NCBI RefSeq assembly: GCF_003573695.1
Contig: NW_020621936.1
Location: forward strand, 11,098,001 to 11,162,000
Direction: 5' to 3'
DNA: 64,000 nucleotides
DNA from: Papaver somniferum
Taxonomy: Eukaryota > Streptophyta > Magnoliopsida > Ranunculales > Papaveraceae
Shown: piece after piece, positions 47,009 to 57,640 of the stretch
Layout: each line of letters begins with the position of its first letter
How positions within the stretch are numbered: position 1 is the first letter of the stretch
Notes under the pieces: model-generated
Database searches by the model: none
Seen by the model: the letters and a program-made list of their open reading frames with translations, nothing else
What the model was told of the DNA's origin: nothing
Position numbers and translations under genes: made by a program

Positions 47009-48379
47009 TCTTATTCGATAAATATGGCTTCATCATCCACTCCCAGTATCCGCATAAGTGTGTGGTGTTAAGTACATTATGGTGAAGATGATGTTCTTTG
47101 TAAATATCATGTGTTAAACATGTTGTACACTATTAATAGCACAACAAGCAGGTCTTCGACGTCAAAGATTATCATGATCAACAAGGATTTTCTAATCACT
47201 TTAATATCATAAGCAAACAAGTGTCTCCATAAGTTGCTCTAATCATACAAGGTGATCAAGCTGGAAAAAAGAAAGAAGGAGAAACTAAAACCGATAAGTT
47301 AGGAAAAATTCAAAATTCTGAATTTCCAATTGAATTTGTTAGCTTATTTTGATTAAAATTTGCTTGTCATGTTGTAGCGTTGACAACATCAAGAGGAATG
47401 ACACATGGTTAATGAAAGTTTTTATTACGTGTTGAGAAATTTGACATTGGATGGTTATGCTCCACCATCTCATTCACCGTACCAACATATATCTTCTCAA
47501 TCACCATGCTTATCTACGCTTTTTCTTCACAATAAACAAACTTTATACTCCAACAGCCACTTGTTGAACTTATTAATCCCTCGACACATTCAAATTTCAA
47601 CCTCAAGCCACATCCAAAACCTATGTGCCCAAACCTTTGTAGATTTCTTCCTATTTTTTCTTGTTTATCTAGTCTCTTTTATCAGTTTATTCTCGTGGAT
47701 GTTTTTATCGTTTTTAGTTCTTTTTCTATGGTTTGCCTGATGGGTTTCAAGAGGTGGGATTTAAGATCCCAAAAAATAAAATTCATTTTTCACTTCAAGC
47801 GCAACTACAACTCCACCAAAAACTACTATTTCAACATTTAAACAACACCAGAAAGATACGATAACAACAACAAAGACTCCCTTGCAGATTCTGATCAATT
47901 ACAACAGACGTAGAGTTTCTCGCCGATCCATAAATTATATATATTTTTAGTTAAGTTAGTTTTTGCAATACTTTAAACCTTTAAAAATGGTTGGATCACT
48001 TGTTGATTATAACACGTTTGTAATGTTGTTATTTTTTTGGTTTTGTTCTTGACAAAGCAGAATATGAATTAAACCAGTTCTTGTACTTTTATCTTGTTCT
48101 TGGTTTATCGTACAAATAGGTTTGGATGAGTTGGTAGAAGCTTGGATTTTGTTCGCGTGGAAAAATTATGATATTGATGTAAGAATTTTGATTTTTATTG
48201 TCTATTTATCTGGTTTACCTTGATCCATATTCGAATCAAATTTATAAATATACTTACTATTTTTGGAAATAAGAAATAACTTCAAATCTGTAATAGACAA
48301 TCCTCAAATAAACTTGGGTGGCATTATATCAGAGAGAGAAAGTTATGGAATAAACAACTTTGATCTATCAAGGATAACT
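47009..48379. other. AT-rich region, no gene supported
   Basis: An open frame at 47405-47740 has a signal-like hydrophobic end but no family motif, and I did not accept it. Confidence 0.4.
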
Positions 48380-48603
48380 ATACCGTTAGTCAATTAGTTC
48401 TAAAACCCAAAACTAAAATAACAATACGATCTAGTTTCCCACCAGTGATACTATTAAAAGCTTTTTGGTCCCAAAGAAGACTTAAACAAATGCAACACAA
48501 GAGATTTCACCTAATTAGATTACTTTCCTCTATCAACGAGTTGGTTAGGAAGTGTGTCAAGGGACGAGTTAGCTAAGAATACAAGCTCCACTATTTATAG
48601 TGT
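48380..48603 (-). mobile_element. Fragment of the second copia-like LTR family, minus orientation
   Basis: Read on the minus strand it gives CTATAAATAGTGGAGC, GGAAAGTAATCTAATTAGG, TGAAATCTCTTG and GGTGGGAAACTAGATC, in the same order as 18694-18900 and 22407-22620. Element C is inserted beside its TATA box. Confidence 0.6.
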
Positions 48604-51444
48604 TGTTTGTGGGTGAAAACTATTTCTGCTGATTTTGGTAATTTTGGGTGTGTGGATGAGAAACGAATCTAAACCCTAAACAATGCACTGCACGGGAGTA
48701 CTTTTGATTCGAGAGATCAATCTGTACAATCCTAGCCTAAACCAAGAAATGGCCGTTCAAGGCTTGCTTCGGTCACAAAGTGAAGGAGAAGGGTTGGTCT
48801 TAAGGAGGGAAGCGAAGAGAGTGTTGAGACCAGAATGGTTAATTCTGAAGATGTGTCTTGTTTTATGACTTGTATCAGAAAGTGGAACTGGCTTGCCGAG
48901 TGAAAACCTTATCAGTTCTTGATGATTTCTGGATACTATGTTATTGCCAACCAAAAACTTGTTGTTTGGTGGAAATAGGTGAAGCCTATTTATACAAGTC
49001 ATATTAAAACGTACCCTAGACTCGTAGGAAGTGGGAACGTTTGGGTGATGGAAGAGTGGAGTAACGTATAACCGTCAGAAACACATGCTTCCATGATGAA
49101 GGAAGTGGATCCGTTCACACCTGTTATTTCTTGCCGCCACTAATTGTCCCACTTCATGACACTTTCTTATAACGGGCGTATTGCACGCCGCACGCTGTAA
49201 ACCGCCAGACCAATACCCTGATGAGTATCTCCCAGTTTGTGACATGTTTGATGTCTCGAGTGTTTTCGTGGAAAACATGTAGCAGTTTGCTATGTGCGGC
49301 AAGTCAAAGTCAAGAGTCTTGCCGCAGGAAAATAGCATGCGATGCTATTAGGCACGTCTTGGATGGTCGCCTAAAACTTTCCACAAGTCCGTCAGTTCGG
49401 TGCAAACTTGGATGGATGAGATTGCATTTCATGAGGAAGGGTAGCCGTTGATTATGGCTACCTTCTGTTGGCGCCTGGTAATGGCGTTTTGGTATATGCC
49501 AGTGGCACTGCGGCATGACTGGTATAACTCGTGCATGCCAGTGGCACGGTGGTATAACTGGCGCCTGGCGTAGCCATGGCCACAAGATTTTAGCGGCCGG
49601 TAGCCTAAAACTTGCCACAAGCCTGTCAGTTCGGTGGCGAACTTGGACGACTGAGATTTCATCTCATGAGGAAGGATGGCCATTGATTATGGCCATATCT
49701 TATCGTATAGCAAAGTGGCGTCATTGGCATAGCGGCGCCTGGCGTAGCCATGGCATAGCGGCATGCCAGTGGCATAGCCGTGGCAACTGTTTTGGAATAT
49801 TGGTGTTAGACCCAAATATGGCTCCGGCAAATTGGCTTTGTTGCCGCATCAATCCCAATGCTCTGGGAAACGTTACTTGGCTTGGTCGGCGTAGCAACTT
49901 TTCCTAAATTAGGGTTTGGCGTGCCAAAGCCCTAATTAGTGCATGCGGCATGTGGCTTGTGGCCGTGGCGTGTCGGCGTTTTGTGCAAATGGTGTCGTGG
50001 CCACGCCAAAGGAACCATAGCCAGTCCATCATGTGGAAACGTCCACATGAGTAAGGATTACCATGGGCGACTATGATATGGCGTCTTTTTTAGGGATTCC
50101 TGGGTCTCACACGGCTCGTGGCATGTTGTTGGCCCGAAGTGGCATAATTTTCACCACGACTGGAAATTAGGGTTTCGACCATGCGAGGTCGTGTTTCTGG
50201 TTAGGATAACCACATTGAAGTATGTTGTGGCGTTGGCCACGGACAAAAGATGGTTTGGCACGTAAGTGCACTATTTATGGTATGTTGCCACGTTCGGCAT
50301 GCTTTTGTGGCAAAGTGGCATGTCTGGCATGTTGGGAATGCACGTTTGGCATGTTAGTTAGCGCATTGGCGCAACTTTTGGGAAGCCAATTTTTACATCT
50401 CTTTTTTAATACTGTGGCAGGTTTTGAGCTTCCTGATTGGTCAAAAGAGAGGGCCGACCAAAACACGGGCGTGGCCTCACTTCTAGTGTAAGTGTGGAAA
50501 GTTTAAAACGACCTGATTGGTCGGTGGAAATGGGGGCCGGCAAGCAACATGGGGTCGGCCTCATTCTAAATGCGTGTGGCGCTTTTAGAGCGACCTGATT
50601 GGTCGATGGAAAGGGGGGCCGACAAGCAAGGGCGTGGCCACACTTCCAATACGTCGTGGCGGATTTAAAGCGACCTGATTGGTCGATGGAAAGGGGGTCG
50701 GCAAGTATGGGCCCAGCCACAACTCGTGGAAGTGTGGCAGGTTTAAGGCGACCTGATTGGCCGACAAAGGAGTAGGGCCGGTTAGGTAACATGGGGCGTG
50801 GCCAAGTGGCGTCGGCTGGCCTGTGGTGTGGCCACGCTTCCTCTCATTGTTGCTCCTTATCCGCGGCTCCGCTATGTATTCTGATCTTGGGCAGGACTCT
50901 GCACCTATTAATCCCCGGTGGATCAATTGCTTGGTTGCTTAAGCGTAATTTCGACCAACGGGGTCTAATATACTGCGCAGGGAGCAAAAAACCCTAATTT
51001 AGCAAATTATCCAGGTTCATGATTTTTTTGTGAGTTATCACAAAATTAATTGGATTTTTTGTGCTTTCTGTCTGAGTGTTTTGTGCAATGTCCTTAACTT
51101 TGGTACTTGGAAATCCGTGCTACTCTGCTGCGAGTGAACACAAATCCGTCATGCTATACCGATATTAAGGGTTCTGCCGGGGAACATAGCACAGGAAAAG
51201 TACCCAGAGGGTCTTATATTAGGGAATTACATAAGCAATGTGTTGAAATTTATAGAGTATCTGGGATTGTTGCTACATGCGCCAGTCTGGATAAATTTTC
51301 ATGTAAATATATCGGCTCAGTAAATGTGCCAGTGGAGAGGTTGACACTCATCACTTTTACATGGCTCTGTTTCTTTGCAGAGTGACGGTACGTTGAATGC
51401 AAGGTTTTACAAATTTAACCCTGAACTAAAAACCACCATCAACA
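48604..51444 (-). repeat. 3' LTR of element C
   Basis: It starts TGTTGATGGTGG (51444) and ends GTTTTCACCCACAAACA (48604) on the minus strand, 2,841 bp. A TATAAATA box lies at 48994-48987. GACCTGATTGGTCGATGGAA-type repeats fill 50500-50770. Confidence 0.9.
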
Positions 51445-51457
51445 TTAAGTCACCTGC

Positions 51458-51727
51458 TTAGCACGTAACAATGGCATTGTTGCGGGGTAAGCATGAGATG
51501 GTGACAGACGAGGATACAAAATCGAAAAGGCAAGACATGAGAAGATTGCCAGGAAAATTCGATTGAGCTTTGGCAAGAGGCATGAGCAGCATGCAATCTT
51601 TGGGGTGGAGCTTTTCTGTCTTGGCCACGGAGTATTGATGCCATGTAGTGTTGGTGCAACGAGCCTTGAATACAAAGATGAGCGTTGAGGTGGTGGAGCC
51701 GTCAGCACTATAATGTATTGAGGCCAT
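51458..51727 (-). CDS. 89-residue ORF next to the polypurine tract of element C
   Basis: The frame starts MASIHYSADGSTTSTLIFVF and ends PRNNAIVTC with its stop 9 bp before the purine tract. The last ~35 bases (TTACCCCGCAACAATGCC... ACGTGCTAAG) match the pre-PPT bases of element A (CTACCCTGCAATAGTGC... ACGTGCTAGG). That DNA may be conserved for replication rather than for coding. No domain is recognised. Confidence 0.25.
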   Translation of the reverse strand: MASIHYSADGSTTSTLIFVFKARCTNTTWHQYSVAKTEKLHPKDCMLLMPLAKAQSNFPGNLLMSCLFDFVSSSVTISCLPRNNAIVTC

Positions 51728-51734
51728 GACAACA

Positions 51735-53285
51735 CAGTAGTGAGTGTTGAGAAATTTGTATGTCTCAACACTAAAAGGAGGATGTGTTGAGACAGTATGC
51801 CTGACAACAGAATAGTGAGTGTTGAGGAATTTTCACGTCTCAACACTAAGAGGAAGGATGTGTTAAGGCAATATGCCTTGCAACACAGTGGTGGGTGTTG
51901 AAGAATTTAAACGTCTCAACACCAAGAGAAAGGATGTGTTAAGGCAGCATGCCTGACAACAGAGTAGTGAGTATTGAGGAATTTGCACGTTTCAACACTA
52001 AGAGGAAGGATGTGTTGAGGCAGCATGCCTGACAACAGAGTAGTGAGTGTTGAGGAATTTGCACGTCTCAACACTAAGAGGAAGGATGTATGAAGGCAGT
52101 ATTCCTTGCAACACAGTGGTGGGTGTTGAGTAATTTGAACGTCTCAACACCAAGAGAAAGGATGTGTTGAGGCAGCATGCCTGACAACAAAGTAGTGAGT
52201 GTTGAGGAATTTGCACGTTTCAACACTAAGAGGAAGGATGTGTTAAGGCAGTATGCCTTGCAACACAACGGTGAGTGTTGAGGAATTTGCACGTCTCAAC
52301 ACTAAGAGAAAGGATGTGTTGAGGCAGCATGCCTGGCAACACAACAGTGAGTGTTGAGGAATTTGCACGTCTCAACACTAAGAGAAAGGATGTGCTGAGG
52401 CAGCATGCCTGGAAACACATCGGTGAGTGTTGAGGAATTTGTACATCTCAACACTAAAAGGAAGGATGTTGTGAGGCAGCATGCCTGGCAACACAGTGGT
52501 GAGTGTTGAGGAATTTGCACGTCTCAACACTAAGAAAAAGGATGTGTTGAGGCAGCATACCTGGCAACACAGCGATGAGTGTTGAGGAATTTTCACGTCT
52601 CAACACTAAGATAAAGGATGTGTTGAGGCAGCATGCCTGGAAACACAGCAGTGAGTGAGTGTTGAGGAATTTGTGCGTCTCAACACTAAAAGGAGGATGT
52701 GTTGAGGCAGCATTCCTGGCAACACAATAGTGGTGTTGAGGAATTTGCATGTCTCAACACCAAGAGGGGGATGTGTTGAGGAAGCATGCGTGGCAACACA
52801 ATAGTGGTGTTGAGGAATTTGCACGTCTCAACACCAAGAGGAGGGTGTGTTGAGGAACCATGCCTAGCAACACAGTGGTGAGTGTTGAGGAATTTGCACG
52901 TCACAACACTAAGAGGAAGGATGTGTTGAGGCAGCATGTCTGGCAACACAATAGTGGTGTTTAGGAATTTGCACGTCTCAACACCAAGAGGGGGTGTGTT
53001 GAGGCAGCATGCCTGGCAACATAGCGGTGAGTGTTGAGGAATTTGCACGTCTCAACACTAAGAAGAATGATGTGTTGAGGTAGCATTCCTGGCAACACAA
53101 TAGTGGTGTTGAAGAATTTGCACGTCTCAACACCAAGAGGGGGTGTGTTTAGAAAGCATGCCTAGAAACACAATAGTGGTGTTGAGGAATTTTCACGTCT
53201 CAACACCAAGAGGAGGGTGTTGAGGAAACATGCCTAGCTACACAGTGGTGAGTGTTGAGGAATTAGCACGTCTCAACACTAAGAC
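51735..53285. repeat. 76-bp tandem array with a hairpin in every unit
   Basis: About 20 units carry AGTGTTGAGGAATTTGCACG and TCTCAACACTAAGAGG, plus GGCAGCATGCCTGGCAACAC. In each unit AGTGTTGAG and CTCAACACT pair across a 12-base loop. The period is 76 bp in the left half and shortens to about 70 towards 53,000. Confidence 0.95.
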
Positions 53286-53330
53286 ATTTAAAATTTATTG
53301 CATATGCCTAATAGATATAAAACATTTAGT

Positions 53331-54134
53331 TTAATGATAGTTACTTAGCTTTGTCTCCGCTAGGCATGTCCTTGGCGCATGATTGGGCTTTGGGTATTTT
53401 AGGCTCCCCAATGAGTGAGAAGCATCAGACGTTAGTGATGACATCAGGATGATGACGGGTTGATAGACGGACAAAAGTCCCCAGGTCTTTGATGGGATGA
53501 AACAAAAGGTGGCCACAACTATGAACCTTGGCTGGCCGCGATCACGATCCTTGACAGGGAGGAGTGTGGTGGCTACGGGCACGAACCTTGGAAGGAAGGA
53601 GTGTTTGAAGCGGTTTCGGTCCTGGGGATGACGTTGAAGCTTATGGAGCAGAACGCCGAAGCTTCGGCTTCGGATCTGGAAGAGGATGTTGAGGCTTCGG
53701 CTATGGATCTTGGAGCAGCTTATGGAGAGAACGCTGGAGCGGAGCGGCTGCTGGAGCGAACGTTGAAGCGGAGCGAATGCTGGATAAAACATTGAAGCGG
53801 CTCCTGGAGAGAACTCCAGTGAAGACGCCATTGACCCTTGACTTCGAAAAACGAGTTGATACGACATGGCATATGGGAAGACGGCACACAAATAGTGCTG
53901 GTCGACAAGTCGTGTTATTCTCCTCATAGGAAAGAATACGCTTCTTTTTTTTATTTCCCTTGCAACTAGAGTCTTGACGGTTACAATGTTGAAGTTGGAG
54001 GCCGCGTCAATCAGCGTGCTGTCAAACTCGACATACTTCAAGTGAACAGTGGTTAGGAGTCCCCAGTTCAATCTATCAATCGTGCTTTCCAAGAGAGGTT
54101 GGGGTTTGGGAACGACTTCGCTGGATGGAAACAA
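53331..54134 (-). pseudogene. Degraded protease-like frame in element C
   Basis: A 267-codon frame is open on the element's sense strand. Residues 36-58 read EFDSTLIDAASNFNIVTVKT, which recalls the retroviral protease motif LIDTGASSNV of element B. Here the catalytic Asp-Thr-Gly is Asp-Ala-Ala (residues 43-45). The rest (SRSFGVLLHKLQRH and similar) shows no known pol motif. It may be a protease relic followed by scrambled sequence, or a chance similarity. Its position between the gag start and the array fits a pol remnant. Confidence 0.3.
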
Positions 54135-54702
54135 CTGCTTTCCTGATACAGTGCGGTCGAGGGCTGCAGATGTGCTTGACGCTGCACCTTGGAGAAATAC
54201 GGAATCTCACATAAATGTTTCATCATAGACTGCACGTTTTTGTGGACGGAGTCCCCAGAAATCATGCAGCTCCTGACGGGAAGAGGGTCTCTGTGAACTC
54301 AGGAGGGTTGTTGATTTTCTTTGCCTCGATTTTGGAGAAATCGTTCCTGATCTTCACGTGTGATGAAATTGGATTGATGATTCTTTTCTACTGGGCGTTC
54401 AGGAGCAACACGAGCCTCTTCATCTACAAAGGTGTGCCTTGCTGAGGCATCGACGCCAGGAGTATTGAAGGTGTTCCTAATTAGCTCTAGTTGGCGTAAT
54501 TAACGTGGTAGTCGCTGTGTTAGTGTCTTGAGGAAAATAAGCACCTCCTTCTGAGTCGAAGCCATGTTCGTCTGAGCTCTAGCAAGAACTTCCTGTCTTT
54601 CCGTCAAATTACCAATGGTAATATGGGATCGACTTCCTATGGCTCCTCCAGTCTCTCATCCTGATGGTGGAGTAGCAACGGCTCTGGTGATGGTTGGAGG
54701 TG

Positions 54703-54843
54703 TCACACTTGAATAAACGTTTTCCGCGCCACTGGTGTTGACAGTGGCGTGTTAATGCCACTGGAAGGAACGTTAACACCGAGGATAATTTCAGCGCTAG
54801 TGTTTTCAGGGTTTGTTGCTGATCCGGACCTGAGTTCTACCAT
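54703..54843 (-). pseudogene. Truncated gag start of element C
   Basis: The 46-codon frame MVELRSGSATNPENTSAEII to FIQV begins 70 bp inside the PBS and stops at a TGA (54705-54703). It parallels the gag start of element B (MVGLRTESM). Confidence 0.55.
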
Positions 54844-54912
54844 CTTGAGATCGGGATTGAAAATGAAATTTGGAAATTGGAAATTGATATTGCAACCGAG
54901 AGATTAATCTCC

Positions 54913-54928
54913 TACTGTGGTCGCCAAT
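54913..54928 (-). other. Primer binding site of element C
   Basis: ATTGGCGACCACAGTA follows the 5' LTR end on the minus strand. It differs by one base from the site of element B. Confidence 0.6.
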
Positions 54929-57640
54929 TGTTTGTGGGCTAAAACTGTTTCTGCTGATTTTGGTAATTTTGGGTGTGTGGATGAGAAACGAATCTAAACC
55001 CTACACAATGCACTACACGGGAGTACTTTAGATTCGAGAGATCAATCTGTACAATCCTGGCCTAAACCAAGAAATGGCCGTTCCAGGCTTGCTTCGGTCA
55101 CAAAGTGAATGAGAAGGGTTGGTCTTAGGGAGGGAAGCCAAGAGAGTGTTGAGACCAGAATGGTTAATTATGAAGATGTGGCTTATTTTATGACTTGTAT
55201 CAGAAAGTGGAACTGGCTTGCCGAGTGAAAAGCTTATCAGTTCTTGGTGATTTCTGGATACTATGTTGTTTCCAACTAAAAACTTGTTGTTTGGTGGAAA
55301 TAGGTGAAGCCTATTTATACAAGTCATATTGAAACGTAGGAAGTGGGAATGTTTGGGTGATGGAAGAGTGGATTAACGTATAACCGTCAGAAACCCATGC
55401 TTCCATGATGAAGGAAGTGGATCCGTTTACACCCGTTACTTCTTGCCGCCACTAATTGTCCCACTTCATGACACTTTCTTACAACGGGCGTATTGCACGC
55501 CGCACGCTGTAAACCTCCATACCAATACTCTGATGAGTATCCCCCAGTTTGTGACATGTTTGATGTCTCGAGTGTTTTCGTGGAAAACATGTAACATTTT
55601 TCTATGTGCGGCAAGTCAAAGTCAAGAGTCTTGCCGCAGGAAAATAGCATGTGATGCTATTAGGCACGTCTTGGCTGGTCGCCTAGAACTTGCCACAAGT
55701 CCGTCAGTTCGGTGGCAAACTTGGATGGATGAGATTGCATCTCATAAGGAAGGGTAGCCGCTGATTATGGCTACCTTCTGTTCGCGCCTGGTAATGGCGT
55801 TTTGGTGTATGCCAGTGGCAGTGCGGCATGACTGGTATAGCTCGTGAATGCCAGTGGCACGGTGGTATAAGTGGCTCCTGGCTTAGCCATGGCCACAAGA
55901 TTTAAGCGGCTGGTAGCCTAAAACTTGCCACAAGCCTGTCAGTTCGGTGGCGAACTTGGACGGCTGAGATTGCATCTCATGAGGAAGGATGGCCATTGAT
56001 TATGGCCATATCTTGTCGTATAACAAAGTGGCGTCATTGGCATAGTGGCGCCTGGCGTACCATGGCATAGCGGCAATGCCGGTGGCGTAGCCGTGGCAAC
56101 TATTTTGGCATATTGGTGTTAGACCCAAATATGGTTCCGTCAACATTGGCCCTGTTGCCACATCAGTCCCAATGCTCTGGAAAAAGTTACTTGGCTTGGT
56201 TGGCGTAGCAACTTTGCCTAAATTAGGGTTTGGCGTGCCAAATCCCTAATTAGTGCATGCGGCATGTGGCATGTGACCGTGGCGTATCGGCGTTTTGTGC
56301 AAATGGTGCCATAGCCACGCCAAATGAACCATAGCCAGGCCATCATGTGGAAACGGCCACAGGAGTAAGGATTACCACGGGCGGCTATGATATGGCGTCT
56401 TTTTTAGGGTTTCCTGGGTCTCACACGGCTCGTGGCATGTTGTGGGCCCGAAGTGGCATAATTTGCGCCACGAATGGAAATTAGGGTTTCGACCATGCAG
56501 GATCGTGTTTCTGGTTAGGATAACCGCATTGCAGTCTGTGATGGCGTTGGCCACGGACAGAAGATGGGTTGGCACGTAAGTGCACTATTTGTGGTATGTT
56601 GCCACGTTCGGCATGCTTTTGTGGAAAAGTGGCATGTCTGGCATGTTGGGCATGCACGTTTGGCATGTTAGTTAGCGCATTGGCGCAACTTTTGGGAAGC
56701 CAATTTTTACATCTCTTTTTTCATACTGTGGCAGGTTTTGAGCAACCTAATTGGTCAAAAGAGAGGGTCGACCAAAACACGGGCGTGGCCACACTTCTGG
56801 TGTAAGTGTGGCAAGTTTCAAGCGACCTGATTGGTCGATGGAAAGGGGGGCCGGCAAGCAACATGGGGCCGACCTCATTATAAATGCGTATGGCTCTTTT
56901 GGAGCGACCTGATTGGTCGATGGAAGGGGGGGACAGCAAGCAAGGGCGTGGCCACACTTCCAGTGCGCCGTGGCAGATTTAAAGCGACCTGATTGGTCGA
57001 TGGAAAGGGGCCCGACAAGTATGGGCCCTACTACAACTCGTGGGAGTGTGGCAGGTTTAAGGCGACCTGATTGGCCGACAAAGGAGTAGGGCCGGTTAGG
57101 TAACATGCGGCGTGGTCAAGTGGCGCCGGCTGGCCTGTAGTGTGGCCACGATTCCTCTCATTGTTGCTCCTTCTCCGCGGCTCCGCTACTCTTTGTTTTC
57201 TGATCTTGGGCAAGACTTTGCACCTATTAATCCGCGGTGGATCAATTGCTTGGTTGCTTAAGCGTAATTTCGACCAACGGGGTCTAATATACTGCGCAGG
57301 GAGCAAAAAACCCTAATTTTGCAAATTAGTCAGGTTCATGAGTTTTTTTTGTGAGTTATCACAAAATTAACTGGATTTGATGTGCTGCCATAAAATTCCT
57401 TATTTACAGAGTGCAGTGTGCTTTATGTATGAGTGTTTTGTGCAATGACCTTAACTTTGGTACTTGGAAATCCGTGCTACTCTGCTGCGAGTGAACACAA
57501 ATCCGTCATGCTATACCGATATTAAGGATTCTGCCGGGGAATATAGCACAGGAAAAGTACCCAGAGGGTCTTATATTAGGGAATTACATAAGCAATGTGT
57601 TGAAATTTACAGAGTATCTGGGATTGTTGAAATTTACATA
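54929..57640 (-). repeat. 5' LTR of element C, outer end lost to the LINE
   Basis: It is closely similar to 48604-51444, with a TATAAATA box at 55319-55312. Similarity stops after GGGATTGTTG near 57630, where LINE sequence begins, so about 170 bp of its outer end are missing. Confidence 0.85.

Larger units (their letters stand above)
48604..57640 (-). mobile_element. Non-autonomous Tat-like element C
   Basis: In minus orientation the order is 5' LTR (57640-54929, broken by the LINE), PBS, short gag start, degraded protease-like frame, hairpin array, pre-PPT ORF, purine tract and 3' LTR (51444-48604). The interior is only 3.5 kb and lacks reverse transcriptase and integrase, so it must use enzymes of a relative such as A or B. 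Confidence 0.85.

Noticed and set aside
47405..47740. 111-codon plus-strand frame with a hydrophobic C-terminus
   Set aside because: No family motif, promoter or splice partner, and composition like the surrounding AT-rich DNA.
51998..53048. Many overlapping minus-strand frames of about 72-120 codons rich in CKFLNTH-like repeats
   Set aside because: They recur every 76 bp and are produced by the tandem array. The period is not a multiple of three, and there is no domain or start context.
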